DNA from: Nocardioidaceae bacterium
Lineage (GTDB): Bacteria; Actinomycetota; Actinomycetes; Propionibacteriales; Nocardioidaceae
Length of the DNA stretch: 17,574 bases
Assembly (NCBI GenBank): GCA_020438665.1
Contig: JAGQUE010000013.1
Span: forward strand, 1-17,574
Direction of reading: 5' to 3'
Each line of letters opens with the position of its first letter. The first letter of the stretch is position 1. Made by a program: the position numbers and the translations under genes. The notes below the pieces were generated by a model. That model made no database searches, was not told the origin of the DNA, and saw nothing but the letters and a program-made list of their open reading frames with translations. Shown piece after piece: positions 6,071 through 14,489 of the stretch.

Positions 6071-6862
6071 GTCCTGGCGCACCGTGCGGGCGATCCCGGC
6101 GCCCGCCAGCACCGCCGCCCAGGCGGCGAGGACGAGCGCCGCGACCCACCAGGACAAGACGACGGCGTCCGAGCTGCTCTGCACGCCGTTGACCACCGCG
6201 TTGGTGGCGGAGCTGGGCAGATAGGGCGCGATGTGGTCGCGTCCGAAGGACCAGAACGACAGGGCGAAGCCGAGCAGCGGCTCGGCGATCCACGCCACCC
6301 CGACGCCGATGAGCAGCGCGGCGACCTGGTTGGGGATGAGGATCCCGACCCCGAGCCCGATCAGGCACCACAACCCGAGCACGAGCAGGCTGAGTGCGAG
6401 GGTACGGAGGATCTCGATCGACGGGAACGGGTCGGCGCCGCGGGCCTGGAGGGTGACGGCACCCACGGCCACCGACCCGATCAGCGAGATGAGGCCATAG
6501 CCGGCGCCGATGACGAGCAGCGCGACCACCTTGGCCAGCATCACGCGGGAGCGGTGGGGGATCGCCAGGAAGGTGCTGGTGATCGTCTTGTGCCGGTATT
6601 CCGACCCGATGTGCATCACGCCGATCGTCAGCATCAGCAGGTAGCCGAGGCTGAGCCCGGCCGTATAGACACTGTTGGCGAGCTGGACCGGCGTTCCGAC
6701 GACCCCGCCGTTGACCTGGGCACTGTCGGAGGTGAACAGCAGCCCGAACAGCAGGGCGAAGCCCGCGGCGCCGAGCACGACCGCGATGGCCATGCCCCAC
6801 CACATCCGGGTGGTGAAGAACTTCAGCAGCTCCGCGCGTACGGCGCGTCCGAACCCGCCCAT
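6062..6862 (-). CDS. ABC-2 type exporter permease
   Basis: 266 residues. Six hydrophobic segments are visible: around MWWGMAIAVVLGAAGFALLF, LGYLLMLTIGVMHIG, KVVALLVIGAGYGLISLIG, TLALSLLVLGLWCLIGLGVG, VAALLIGVGVAWIAEPLLGF and WWVAALVLAAWAAVLAGAG. The GSEYRHKTITSTFLAIPHR loop after the second segment is typical of ABC-2 permeases of the BcrB/YdbJ-partner type. The ATG at 6862 shares one base with the TGA of the ATPase gene (TGATG), so the two are co-translated. The reading frame stays open far upstream across the ATPase gene, but that extension is arginine/proline-rich noise. Together with the ATPase it should form a membrane exporter. Cargo unknown; antibiotic or lipid export is common in the family. 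Confidence 0.88.
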   Translation of the reverse strand: MGGFGRAVRAELLKFFTTRMWWGMAIAVVLGAAGFALLFGLLFTSDSAQVNGGVVGTPVQLANSVYTAGLSLGYLLMLTIGVMHIGSEYRHKTITSTFLAIPHRSRVMLAKVVALLVIGAGYGLISLIGSVAVGAVTLQARGADPFPSIEILRTLALSLLVLGLWCLIGLGVGILIPNQVAALLIGVGVAWIAEPLLGFALSFWSFGRDHIAPYLPSSATNAVVNGVQSSSDAVVLSWWVAALVLAAWAAVLAGAGIARTVRQDVS

Positions 6863-7818
6863 CACGCCACCCCTCCCGCGACCGTGCCGTCGACCGGCAT
6901 CGTGGCACCGGGGCCCAGGTTGCGGTTGGTGCCCTCGGTCAGCTGGAAGAACAGCGTCTCGAGATCGGCCTCGCGACGCTTCAGCTCCCAGATCGGCAAC
7001 CCCGCCCTGAGCGCGATCTCGCCCACGCCCCGCAGGTCGCTGGTCGCCACGACGATCTCGCCGTCGACGCCCGGAGCCGTGGCCAACCCGGCCTGGTTGA
7101 GCGAGATCACCAGCGCGGCGGGATCCGACGTGCGCACGATGGCGCCGTCGCCGCCGCTCAGCTCGGCCATCGTGCCCTGCTTGACCAGTCGGCCGTTGGC
7201 GATGATCACCACGTCGTCGACGGTCTGCTGGACCTCCTGGAGGAGATGGCTGGAGATGAGGATCGTCTTGCCCTGGTCGCTGAGGTGGCGCAGGAACGTG
7301 CGCAGCCAGCGGATGCCCTCGGGGTCCAGGCCGTTGGCCGGCTCGTCGAGGACCAGCACCTGCGGGTCGCCGAGCAGCGCCGCCGCCAGGGCCAGCCGCT
7401 GCCGCATGCCCATGGAATAGGCGCCGGCGCGCCGGCTGGCGAAGGCCGGGATGCCGGTCAGCTCGAGCAGCTCGTCGACGCGCGTGGTCGGCACCCCGCT
7501 GGACGCGGCCAGCACCCGCAGGTGGTCGCGGCCGGAGCGCCCGGGGTGGAAGTTGGTGGCCTCGAGCGCCGCACCGACCGTGTGGAGGGGGTCGGGCAGC
7601 TCGCGGTAGTGCCGGCCCCCGATCGTCGCCGTCCCGGAGGTGGGCCGGATCAGGTCGAGCAGCATCCGCAGCGTCGTCGTCTTGCCCGCACCGTTGGGCC
7701 CGAGGAACCCCGTGATCCGTCCGGGCCGCACGACGAAGCTGAGCTCGTCGACGGCCGTGAACGCGCCGAACCGCTTGGTCAGCTGGTGGAACTCGACTGC
7801 TGCGCCGGGCGTGGTCAT
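6862..7818 (-). CDS. ABC exporter ATP-binding subunit (BcrA/CcmA-like)
   Basis: 318 residues. Nucleotide-binding domain at about 5-220: Walker A GFLGPNGAGKTTTLRMLL, Q-loop region EATNFHPGRSG, signature YSMGMRQRLALAAALL (SMGMRQ in place of LSGGQ, a normal variant in this class), Walker B QVLVLDEPANGLDPEG, switch histidine ILISSHLLQEV. The last about 100 residues (LKRREADLETLFFQLTEG) match the C-terminal extension of this exporter class. ATG 7818 is chosen because GAGGAGG (plus strand 7824-7830) lies 5 bases upstream; a GTG 39 bases earlier has no such site. It is first in a two-gene operon with the permease and diverges from the amine oxidase operon. Confidence 0.94.
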   Translation of the reverse strand: MTTPGAAVEFHQLTKRFGAFTAVDELSFVVRPGRITGFLGPNGAGKTTTLRMLLDLIRPTSGTATIGGRHYRELPDPLHTVGAALEATNFHPGRSGRDHLRVLAASSGVPTTRVDELLELTGIPAFASRRAGAYSMGMRQRLALAAALLGDPQVLVLDEPANGLDPEGIRWLRTFLRHLSDQGKTILISSHLLQEVQQTVDDVVIIANGRLVKQGTMAELSGGDGAIVRTSDPAALVISLNQAGLATAPGVDGEIVVATSDLRGVGEIALRAGLPIWELKRREADLETLFFQLTEGTNRNLGPGATMPVDGTVAGGVA

Positions 7819-7895
7819 GATGGCCTCCTCGCGCTGTCCATGCTGCGATCCTGGCACGCCGGTCCCAGCCGGTGCGCGCGACCCGAGGAGGACCC

Positions 7896-9299
7896 ATGAC
7901 GCGGCAACGACCCGTGATCGTCGTCGGAGCAGGACTGTCGGGGCTCGCCGCCGCTCGCCGGCTAGTGGCGCACGGGCGGGACGTCGTGGTCCTCGAGGCC
8001 CGTGACCGCGTGGGCGGCCGCCTCGAAGGCGGTCGTCTCGCCGACGGCACGCCCCTGGAGCTCGGCGGCCAGTGGATCGGCCCGACCCAGGACCGGATCT
8101 ATCAGCTGGTCGCCCAGCTGGGCCTGGAGACCTTCCGGACCTATAACGACGAGGGCCAGCTCACCTTGGACCTGCTCGGCATCCGGTCGCTGATGAAGCC
8201 CCACCGCGGGGCGCTGCCCCGGGTCTCCCCGATCGCGCTGGCCGACCTCGGCCAGGGGCTGCTCCGCTTCCAGCGACTGGCCAAGAAGGTCGACCTCGAC
8301 CGGCCCTGGCTGACCCCGGACGCCGAGGTGCTCGACGGCCAGACCTTCCGCACCTGGATCCACCGCAACCTGCGCACCTCGGTGGGGCGCGCCTATTTCC
8401 ACACCGCGTGCGAGGCGGTCTGGGCCGCCGAGCCCGGCGACCTGAGCCTGCTCCACGCCCTGTTCTATGCCAAGTCCGGCACCGACCTCGACACCCTCAT
8501 CGCCGTCGACCGGGGCGCCCAGCAGGACCGCATCGTCGGCGGGTCGGTCAGGATCGCCCAGGTGATCGCCGACGAGCTCGGCGACCGGGTGCGGCTCGGT
8601 GTCCCCGTCCGTACCATCCACCACGACGCCGACGGGGTGCGGGTCGAGTGCCGCGACGGGTCGTCCCACGACGGCTCGCACGTGATCGTGACGTTGCCCC
8701 CGACCCTGGCCGGGCGGCTCGACTATGCCCCCGCCCTGCCGTCGTGGCGCGACCAGCTCACCCAGCGCCTGCCCGCTGGGTCGGTCATCAAGGTCTTCGC
8801 CGTCTATGACGAGCCGTTCTGGCGGGCCGAGGGGCTCAACGGCCAGGCCGCCAGCGACCGCGGCCCGGTCAAGGTGACCTTCGACAACAGCCCGCCGTCG
8901 GGTGCGCCGGGGGTGCTGATGGGCTTCCTCGAGGGCGCCGAGGCCCGCGTCTGGGCCCGCGGGTCCGAAGCGGACCGCCGCGAGGCGGTGTTGCGCTGCT
9001 TCGTGCGCTACTTCGGACCCCGGGCCGCCGAGCCGCGCGAGTATGTCGAGAAGGACTGGATGGCCGAGGAGTTCACCCGGGGTTGCTATGGCGCCCACTT
9101 CACCCCGGGCGTCTGGACGTCGTACGGCGAGGCGCTGCGCGAGCCGATCGGGCGGATCCACTGGGCCGGGGCCGAGACGAGCCCTGTCTGGAACGGCTAT
9201 ATGGAGGGCGCGGTCCTCTCGGGGGAGGCCGTCGCCGAGACCATCGTCACCTCAGCCGCAGGAATGGCCGACGCCGCTGCGGCGTTCCCGGCCACGTGA
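7896..9299 (+). CDS. Flavin-dependent monoamine oxidase family protein
   Basis: 467 residues. FAD dinucleotide-binding motif VIVVGAGLSGLAAARRL at about residues 6-22, then VVVLEARDRVGGRLEGG and ELGGQWIGPTQDRIYQL, all hallmarks of amine oxidases. The C-terminal flavin site HWAGAETSPVWNGYMEGAVL is present, along with GCYGAHFTPGVWTSYGEAL, which supplies the aromatic residues near the flavin. No cysteine occupies the place where MAO-A/B bind FAD covalently, so FAD is probably non-covalent. No signal peptide: cytoplasmic. The enzyme would oxidise a primary amine or polyamine to an aldehyde with H2O2. ATG 7896 follows GAGGAGGA (7885-7892). Its stop overlaps the nitroreductase start by 4 bases. Exact amine unknown; putrescine-type substrates are a reasonable guess. 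Confidence 0.9.
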   Translation: MTRQRPVIVVGAGLSGLAAARRLVAHGRDVVVLEARDRVGGRLEGGRLADGTPLELGGQWIGPTQDRIYQLVAQLGLETFRTYNDEGQLTLDLLGIRSLMKPHRGALPRVSPIALADLGQGLLRFQRLAKKVDLDRPWLTPDAEVLDGQTFRTWIHRNLRTSVGRAYFHTACEAVWAAEPGDLSLLHALFYAKSGTDLDTLIAVDRGAQQDRIVGGSVRIAQVIADELGDRVRLGVPVRTIHHDADGVRVECRDGSSHDGSHVIVTLPPTLAGRLDYAPALPSWRDQLTQRLPAGSVIKVFAVYDEPFWRAEGLNGQAASDRGPVKVTFDNSPPSGAPGVLMGFLEGAEARVWARGSEADRREAVLRCFVRYFGPRAAEPREYVEKDWMAEEFTRGCYGAHFTPGVWTSYGEALREPIGRIHWAGAETSPVWNGYMEGAVLSGEAVAETIVTSAAGMADAAAAFPAT

Positions 9300-9886
9300 C
9301 CCCCAAGAACGCCGCCGACCTGACCCCGCTGCTGCGCGACCGCTGGAGCCCCCGCAGCTTCGACCCGACCCACGAGGTCGGCGACGGGGACCTCCGGCTG
9401 CTGCTCCGGGCCGCCCAGTGGGCACCGAGCGCCGGCAACTCCCAGCCCTGGGCGTTCCTGGTGGCCCAGCGCGGCGAGGAGAGCCACGCCAAGCTGGTGG
9501 CCTCGCTCTCGCGCGGCAACGTGGGCTGGGTGCCCGCCGCCTCGGTCGTCCTCATCACCCTCGCCCACACCGCCACGGGTGACGAGCCCGACGCCCCGTC
9601 GTTCAGCGACTACGCCGACTATGACCTCGGCCAGGCCGTCGCACACCTCACCGTCCAAGCCTCGGCGCTCGGGCTCGACGTCCACCAGTTCGCGGGCTTC
9701 GACCACGCGGCCGTGGCCGAAGCGTTCGACGTCCCGTCATACTTCACGGTGAAGACCGGCCTCGCGATCGGACGTCACCTCGACCCCGACGACGAGGGCC
9801 TTCGCCAATGGGAGAGCCGCAAGCGCTCCCGTCGCGAGCTCGACGAGTTCGTGTTCACCAGGAAGTGGGGGGAGCCGTGGGCCTGA
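9296..9886 (+). CDS. Nitroreductase family FMN oxidoreductase
   Basis: 196 residues. N-terminal RWSPRSFDPTHEV, then LLLRAAQWAPSAGNSQPWAF, the FMN-phosphate and ring-binding region of nitroreductases; the middle YDLGQAVAHLTVQASALGLD forms the dimer core helix; the end has GLAIGRHLDPDDEG and RRELDEFVFTRKWGEPW, the usual family tail. Family enzymes reduce nitro groups, quinones or flavins with NAD(P)H. The GTG at 9296 overlaps the amine oxidase TGA (GTGA); the frame is open further upstream but that part is a shadow of the oxidase. Translational coupling suggests joint function with the oxidase, though the substrate link is not evident. Confidence 0.88.
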   Translation: MTPKNAADLTPLLRDRWSPRSFDPTHEVGDGDLRLLLRAAQWAPSAGNSQPWAFLVAQRGEESHAKLVASLSRGNVGWVPAASVVLITLAHTATGDEPDAPSFSDYADYDLGQAVAHLTVQASALGLDVHQFAGFDHAAVAEAFDVPSYFTVKTGLAIGRHLDPDDEGLRQWESRKRSRRELDEFVFTRKWGEPWA

Positions 9887-10569
9887 GCCGCCGCACCAAG
9901 AGCGTCCTGCTCTTCGTCGTCGTGCTCCTGCTCATCAACCTCCCCCTGGCCCAGAGCCTGGCCTCCGGCTATCGGCTCGACCACGACTCCGAGCGCGTCA
10001 CGGCCGTGCTGACCGACGCGTCAGTCTCCGGCCCCGCCGCCGACCCCCACTATGTGCTGAGTGCCCGCCTCCCGGCGGACGTCGACAGCGACGAGACCGT
10101 GGTGTCCGCGCGCGTCGACAAGCCGGCCTACGATGCCGCCGTCGCCAGCCGTCAGGTCCCCCTTCGGGTGCTCCCGTCACGTCCGTCGCTGTCCTACCGC
10201 TTCGACGGGCAGGTGCCGGCGCGGACCGGGCTCTGGCTGACCTTGGCGGCCGACGCGGTTCTCGCGGCCCTGGTGCTGCTGATCTCGCGCACCTCCCGCT
10301 ATCGACGCCGGGCCGACGACCTCCGTCTCGAGGCGACCGCCCCGGTCGAGGAGATGGGTGACGAGCACGGTGGGCACGGTGTCCGCGATGACGAGCCGGC
10401 CGAGGGCCTGCGGCGGCACGTGCTCGTCGTCGGCCAGGTCCTCGAGCTCAGCGACCACGAGGTCCTCATCGACGCCGGTGGCCAGATGGCGTGGGTGGTC
10501 CTCGACGGCCACGACTGCCAGGTGGCGGTCGGTGACCACGCCGCCGTGCGCGGACGGGTCCTCGACTGA
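9877..10569 (+). CDS. Two-pass membrane protein with C-terminal OB-like cytoplasmic domain (hypothetical)
   Basis: 230 residues. Segment 1 (about 7-28: KSVLLFVVVLLLINLPLA) and segment 2 (about 117-138: LWLTLAADAVLAALVLLIS) enclose an external loop of about 90 residues with alternating charges. The external part (YVLSARLPADV, VPLRVLPSRPSLSYRF) resembles the DUF3592 type only loosely. The tail after SRYRRR is acidic/histidine-rich, then GQVLELSDHEVLIDAGG and AVGDHAAVRGRVLD, with a short beta-barrel rhythm like NfeD or OB folds. The GTG at 9877 lies behind GGGGGGAG and overlaps the nitroreductase stop by 10 bases. I do not recognise the gene with confidence. The operon position suggests a role with the oxidase and nitroreductase. 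Confidence 0.75.
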   Translation: MGLSRRTKSVLLFVVVLLLINLPLAQSLASGYRLDHDSERVTAVLTDASVSGPAADPHYVLSARLPADVDSDETVVSARVDKPAYDAAVASRQVPLRVLPSRPSLSYRFDGQVPARTGLWLTLAADAVLAALVLLISRTSRYRRRADDLRLEATAPVEEMGDEHGGHGVRDDEPAEGLRRHVLVVGQVLELSDHEVLIDAGGQMAWVVLDGHDCQVAVGDHAAVRGRVLD

Positions 10570-10686
10570 CCCGCTGCCACCCCGAGTCCTCGCCCCCGGG
10601 GATTCAGGCGGCCTTCACCCGGGCGGTGCCATAGTTCTCTCCAGGCGACCCGACCGGGCCGTCGTGGCGCCGTCAGGGGGTGGGCG
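10570..10686 (+). promoter_or_regulatory. 117-base intergenic region before dedA-like gene, weak promoter
   Basis: Contains CATAGT (10630-10635), a partial -10 match, which would give a leader of about 45 bases, and a G-rich ribosome binding site (GGGGGTGGG) just before ATG 10687. No good -35 is visible. No other feature is seen here. Confidence 0.25.
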
Positions 10687-11310
10687 ATGATCCAGAGCTT
10701 CATCAACTTCCTCCTCGGCGTGCCTCCGCCGCTCGCCTATGTGCTGATCGGGGCCCTCGTCTTCGCCGAGGCGGCGCTGTTCGTGGGCTTCGTGCTCCCG
10801 GGGGAGACGGCAGTGCTCTTCGGGGGCGTGCTCGCCTCCACCGGCCACCTCAACCTCCTGCTGCTGCTCGCGCTCGTGGTCGTGGCGGCCGTGATCGGTG
10901 ACTCGGTCGGCTTCGAGGTCGGCCGACATCTGGGCCCGCGACTGCTCGACGTACGTCCGCTGCGCAAACACCAGGCCCGGCTGGGCTCGGCGCAGGGCTT
11001 CCTCCGCAAGCGCGGTGCCGTTGCCGTGGTCCTCGGTCGCTGGACCGCCTTCCTGCGCGCCGTGATGCCGGCGCTGGCGGGCGCCTCGCGCATGCACTAC
11101 CCGACCTTCCTCACCTTCAACGCCGCGGGCGGCCTGGTGTGGGGGACCACCGTGGTCCTGCTGGGCTATTTCGCCGGGACCTCCTATGAGAAGGCGGCCA
11201 GCCTGCTCGGCCAGACCAGCGCCGTCATCCTGGGCCTCATCGCGGTCGGTGTGGTCGTCGCCTGGCACCAGCACCGCAAGCGCACCAAGGCAGCGGCTGG
11301 CGAGGAATGA
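10687..11310 (+). CDS. DedA family membrane protein (VTT/SNARE-associated domain)
   Basis: 207 residues. LIGALVFAEAALFVGFVLPGE at the N-terminus carries the acidic residue in the first membrane segment and the PGE motif; DSVGFEVGRHLG and GRWTAFLRAVMPALAGASRM are the conserved reentrant-loop motifs with key Arg residues. Four to five hydrophobic segments and a basic tail (HQHRKRTKAA). DedA proteins are inner-membrane proteins linked to lipid flipping (undecaprenyl phosphate or phosphatidylethanolamine) and proton-motive-force homeostasis. ATG 10687 follows a G-rich ribosome binding site. Its end overlaps the MFS gene by 4 bases (ATGA). Confidence 0.92.
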   Translation: MIQSFINFLLGVPPPLAYVLIGALVFAEAALFVGFVLPGETAVLFGGVLASTGHLNLLLLLALVVVAAVIGDSVGFEVGRHLGPRLLDVRPLRKHQARLGSAQGFLRKRGAVAVVLGRWTAFLRAVMPALAGASRMHYPTFLTFNAAGGLVWGTTVVLLGYFAGTSYEKAASLLGQTSAVILGLIAVGVVVAWHQHRKRTKAAAGEE

Positions 11311-12524
11311 CCGGCCGGAGACCTGCCTGGAGCGCCTGGCGCACCGTCACCTGGTTCGGGTTCGTCAGCCTGGCCGGCGACCTGGTCTATGAGGGCGCCC
11401 GCTCCATCACCGGCCCCTATCTGGCCTCCCTCGGGGCCTCGGCGCTGCTCGTGGGCCTGGTCACCGGAGCCGGCGAGGCCGCTGCGATGGGCCTGCGCCT
11501 CGTCTTCGGGCCGCTGGCCGACCGGTCCCAGCGCTATTGGAGCCTGACGGTGGCCGGCTATGCGATGACGGCCGTCTCGGTCCCGCTGATGGCCGTCGCG
11601 CCGTTCGTGGGGTCGGCGGGGCTCGTGGTCGCGGCCACCCTCGTCGTCACCGAGCGCACCGGCAAGGCCGTGCGGTCACCCTCCAAGTCGGCCCTCCTCG
11701 CCCATGCCGCGGCCTCGGTCGGCCGCGGCCGCGGCTTCGCCGTCCACAAGGCCCTCGACCAGGTGGGCGCGTTCGTGGGCCCACTGCTGGTGGCGGCGGT
11801 GATCGCGCTGTCCGGCCGCCCCTGGCTCGCGTTGGCCGTCCTGGCCGTCCCGGGTGCGGTCGCCCTCCTGCTTCTCGCGCGGATCCACCGCGCCGTGCCC
11901 GACCTCAGCGTCTATGACCCACCGGAGACGCCCGTTGCCGGGACGACCGGCGTCGTGCTCGATCGCCCCGGCCGGCTCCCCGCCCGCTTCTATCTCTTCG
12001 CCGGCTTCGCCGCGGCGACGACCGTCGGCCTGATGACCTTCGGCGTCATCTCCTTCCACCTCGTCCACGAGGGACTGGTCCCCGCCGCCATCGTCCCCGT
12101 CGTCTATGCCGTCGGGATGGCCGTCGAGGCGGTGGCGGCGCTCGCCACGGGCTTCGCCTATGACCGGCTCGGCGCCCGGGTGCTGGTGGTGCTACCCGTG
12201 GGGGTCGCCCTCGTCCCGCTCCTCACCTTCGCGCCGACCCTGGCGGTGGTGCTGCTCGGCATCGTGCTGTGGGGAGCCGCGACGGGCGTGCTGGACTCCA
12301 CGGTCAAGGCGGAGGTGGCCGCCCTCGTCCCTGCCGCCCGGCTCGCGACGGCGTACGGGGTGTTCGCGGCCTTCCAGGCCGGCGCCGCCCTGCTCGGCGG
12401 AGTGCTCGCCGGCTGGCTCTATGGCGGCGGGCGCGCCGACCTCGTCGCGGTGATCGCGGCATGCCAGGTGGGCGCGCTCGTGCTGCTCGTCGTCGTACTG
12501 CGCCGGGACGCCCGGTTCGACTGA
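11307..12524 (+). CDS. MFS transporter
   Basis: 405 residues with about 12 hydrophobic segments. Visible landmarks: FGFVSLAGDLVYEGARSI in helix 1, the A-motif equivalent GPLADRSQRYW between helices 2 and 3, the block TERTGKAVRSPSKSALLA, and in the C-half GFAYDRLGARVLVVLP, a second A-like motif, then GAATGVLDSTVKAEVAALVP. This subtype is often annotated as a drug or unspecified MFS exporter. Start ATG 11307 is coupled to the DedA stop (ATGA) with GCGAGGA just upstream. Substrate not predictable from sequence. Confidence 0.9.
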   Translation: MTGRRPAWSAWRTVTWFGFVSLAGDLVYEGARSITGPYLASLGASALLVGLVTGAGEAAAMGLRLVFGPLADRSQRYWSLTVAGYAMTAVSVPLMAVAPFVGSAGLVVAATLVVTERTGKAVRSPSKSALLAHAAASVGRGRGFAVHKALDQVGAFVGPLLVAAVIALSGRPWLALAVLAVPGAVALLLLARIHRAVPDLSVYDPPETPVAGTTGVVLDRPGRLPARFYLFAGFAAATTVGLMTFGVISFHLVHEGLVPAAIVPVVYAVGMAVEAVAALATGFAYDRLGARVLVVLPVGVALVPLLTFAPTLAVVLLGIVLWGAATGVLDSTVKAEVAALVPAARLATAYGVFAAFQAGAALLGGVLAGWLYGGGRADLVAVIAACQVGALVLLVVVLRRDARFD

Positions 12525-12550
12525 CGTACGCCGCCGAGGCTCCCTAGACT
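12521..12550 (+). promoter_or_regulatory. Leaderless promoter of the endonuclease/phosphatase-fold gene
   Basis: CTGACG (12521-12526), an 18-base spacer and TAGACT (12545-12550) end eight bases before GTG 12559. There is no Shine-Dalgarno, so transcription probably starts on the start codon. The -35 overlaps the MFS stop codon. Confidence 0.6.
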
Positions 12551-12558
12551 CGCGAACC

Positions 12559-13632
12559 GTGAGACGAGTCCTGCGTTGGGTCGTCCGACTCGGGATCGGG
12601 CTGGTCGTGCTGGCGGTGCTGCTGAGCGGCGTCGTGTATTGGCTCACCTATCACCCCGACCCGGTGGAAGCCGCCGAGCTGACCTGCCCGCGCGACACCC
12701 CGGTGCTGCACTCCGGCCAGGACGTGACGGTGATGAGCTGGAACGTGCAATACCTCGCCGGTCGTGGCTATGTGTTCTATTACGACCTCCCCGACGGGGA
12801 CGGGCCCGACACCAAGCCGACGCGCGACTCCCTGGCCCGAACCCTCGACGAGGTGGTCGACGTGATCCGGCAGGAAGACCCTGACGTCGTCCTGCTCCAG
12901 GAGCTCGACAGGGGGAGCTCCCGCACCTATGACGAGGACCAGCTGGCCCTGATCCGGGCGCGGCTGGGCGGCTCGTACCCGTGCGCCAGCGCGGCGTACT
13001 ACCACAAGGCGACGTTCGTCCCGCACCCCAAGATCCTGGGCTCGGTGGGGCTCAGCCTGGGCGTGCTGAGCAAGACCCGCATCACCAAGGCCACCCGCTT
13101 CCAGCTGCCGCACATCTGCGGCGACCCCGTGACGGTCGCCTTCAACTTCGACCGCGCCGTCCTCGCGGCCCGGCTCGCCGTCGACGACGGGCAGACGCTC
13201 ACCGTGATGGACACCCACCTCGACGCGTTCGCGCAGGGCTGCGACACGATGACGCGCCAGGTCGCGGCCGTCGAGGACATCGTCGGTGACACCAAGGGCG
13301 CCTGGCTGATCGCGGGTGACTTCAACCTGCTCGCGACGTCGGCGGCCTATGACCGGCTCGACGAGGCCCAGCGCGGCTACTTCAACCCCGCCACCGAGCT
13401 CGCCCCCATGCTCGACGGCTATGCCCACTTCCCGACCGACCAGCAGATCGACAGCGGCGAGCCGGCCTACTTCACCCACTGGCCCAACGACCCGAGCGTG
13501 GCCGGTCCCGACCGGACGATCGACTACTTCTTCTATTCACCCGGGCTCGACGCGGTGGACCAGCGGGTGCGCCAGGACCGACCCAAGGTCAGCGACCACT
13601 TCGCGATGCTGACCACGGTGACCGCTCCCTGA
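12559..13632 (+). CDS. Membrane-anchored endonuclease/exonuclease/phosphatase family protein
   Basis: 357 residues. One membrane segment near residues 10-30 (RLGIGLVVLAVLLSGVVYWL), then a catalytic domain probably outside the membrane. EEP-fold motifs in order: SWNVQYL (N62), QELDR (E115), DTHLDA (D218, H220), AGDFN (D254, N256) and SDH (D346, H347). This is the full metal-binding and catalytic set of DNase I-like phosphodiesterases. Substrates in the family range from DNA to sphingomyelin and inositol phosphates, so I do not choose. Start GTG 12559 follows a leaderless -10. Convergent with ppgK, leaving only 9 bases between stop codons. Confidence 0.88.
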   Translation: MRRVLRWVVRLGIGLVVLAVLLSGVVYWLTYHPDPVEAAELTCPRDTPVLHSGQDVTVMSWNVQYLAGRGYVFYYDLPDGDGPDTKPTRDSLARTLDEVVDVIRQEDPDVVLLQELDRGSSRTYDEDQLALIRARLGGSYPCASAAYYHKATFVPHPKILGSVGLSLGVLSKTRITKATRFQLPHICGDPVTVAFNFDRAVLAARLAVDDGQTLTVMDTHLDAFAQGCDTMTRQVAAVEDIVGDTKGAWLIAGDFNLLATSAAYDRLDEAQRGYFNPATELAPMLDGYAHFPTDQQIDSGEPAYFTHWPNDPSVAGPDRTIDYFFYSPGLDAVDQRVRQDRPKVSDHFAMLTTVTAP

Positions 13633-13648
13633 CGAGTGTCGTCACTCG
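13633..13648. terminator. Hairpin between convergent genes
   Basis: CGAGTG-TCGT-CACTCG forms a perfect 6-bp stem with a 4-base loop right after the phosphodiesterase-like stop and overlapping the ppgK stop. It could serve both strands. There is no T-tract. Confidence 0.45.
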
Positions 13649-14394
13649 GAGCCGGAGGCGGCGAAGAGCGCGGCACCGACGATGCCGGCGCGGTTCTTGA
13701 GCTCGGCCGGGACGATCGGGGTGTCGATGCCCAGCAACGGGAGGAACTCGTCGGCGTGCTTGCTCACGCCACCGCCGACCACGAACAGGTCGGGGGAGAA
13801 GAGCATCTCCAGGGTGCGGTAGTAGGTCGTGAGCCGCTCGGCCCACTCCTGCCACGACAGCTCCTCCGTCTCGCGGGCGCTGTTCGCCGCGCGCGACTCG
13901 GCGTTGTGGCCCTCGATCTCGAGGTGGCCGAGCTCGGAGTTGGGTACGAGCACGCCGCGATAGACCATCGCCGAACCGATCCCCGTGCCGAGGGTTGTCA
14001 CGATCACCAGGCCCTGGTGGCCCTTCGCGGCGCCATAGCGGACCTCGGCCAGTCCTGCGGCGTCGGCGTCGTTGACCACGTGGACGTCGCGCCCCGTCGC
14101 CTCGGTGAACAGGGCATCGGCGTCGGTGCCGAGCCAGCCCTTGTCGATGTTGGCCGCGGACTCGACCACGCCGTGGCGGACCACGCCCGGGACGGTGACC
14201 CCCACCGGGCCCGTCGATGACGGGAAGCGATCCAGCAGCTCGGCGAAGACCGTGGCGACCGCCTCCGGGGTCGACGGGGTCGGGGTCTCGATCCGCACCC
14301 GGGACTCGGCGAAGTCGCCCTGGGCGAGGTCGACCGGTGCGCCTTTGATGCCGGAACCGCCGAAGTCGATGCCGAAGGGATGCGTGGAGGCCAT
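13642..14394 (-). CDS. ppgK: Polyphosphate glucokinase
   Basis: 250 residues, the normal length. It phosphorylates glucose using inorganic polyphosphate (and often ATP), feeding glycolysis in actinobacteria. Seen: phosphate-1 loop [15 protein letters not shown] (about residues 8-22), hinge [11 protein letters not shown], catalytic aspartate region [12 protein letters not shown], phosphate-2 motif [28 protein letters not shown] and the adenosine-side [13 protein letters not shown]. It lacks the zinc cysteine cluster of ordinary ROK kinases, as expected for PpgK. Start ATG 14394 follows AAGGGTTGG about 6 bases upstream. It lies 95 bases downstream of the lipoprotein gene on the same strand and may share its transcript. 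Confidence 0.95.
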   Translation of the reverse strand: MASTHPFGIDFGGSGIKGAPVDLAQGDFAESRVRIETPTPSTPEAVATVFAELLDRFPSSTGPVGVTVPGVVRHGVVESAANIDKGWLGTDADALFTEATGRDVHVVNDADAAGLAEVRYGAAKGHQGLVIVTTLGTGIGSAMVYRGVLVPNSELGHLEIEGHNAESRAANSARETEELSWQEWAERLTTYYRTLEMLFSPDLFVVGGGVSKHADEFLPLLGIDTPIVPAELKNRAGIVGAALFAASGSE

Positions 14395-14489
14395 GGGCCA
14401 ACCCTTGCCCGATGTGGGGCCTCAGGGCAACTTCATCGCCCGGTGTCATGGCCGGCCCTGCGCCCGGCGGCGACCGATCTGGCGCGGTG

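Noticed and set aside
6863..8050. Open upstream extension of the ABC permease frame
   Set aside because: It lies across the ATPase gene in another frame and is Arg/Pro/Ser-rich. The ATG at 6862 with the TGATG junction and the first membrane helix just after it mark the true start.
7962..9161. 399-codon minus-strand frame opposite the amine oxidase
   Set aside because: No motifs, biased shadow composition, and the plus strand gene is unambiguous.
12511..12524. GGTTCGACT resembling a tRNA T-loop
   Set aside because: It is the end of the MFS gene and no acceptor or anticodon stem can be built around it.
12544..13479. 311-codon minus-strand frame opposite the phosphodiesterase-like gene
   Set aside because: Shadow of a gene with a complete catalytic motif set.
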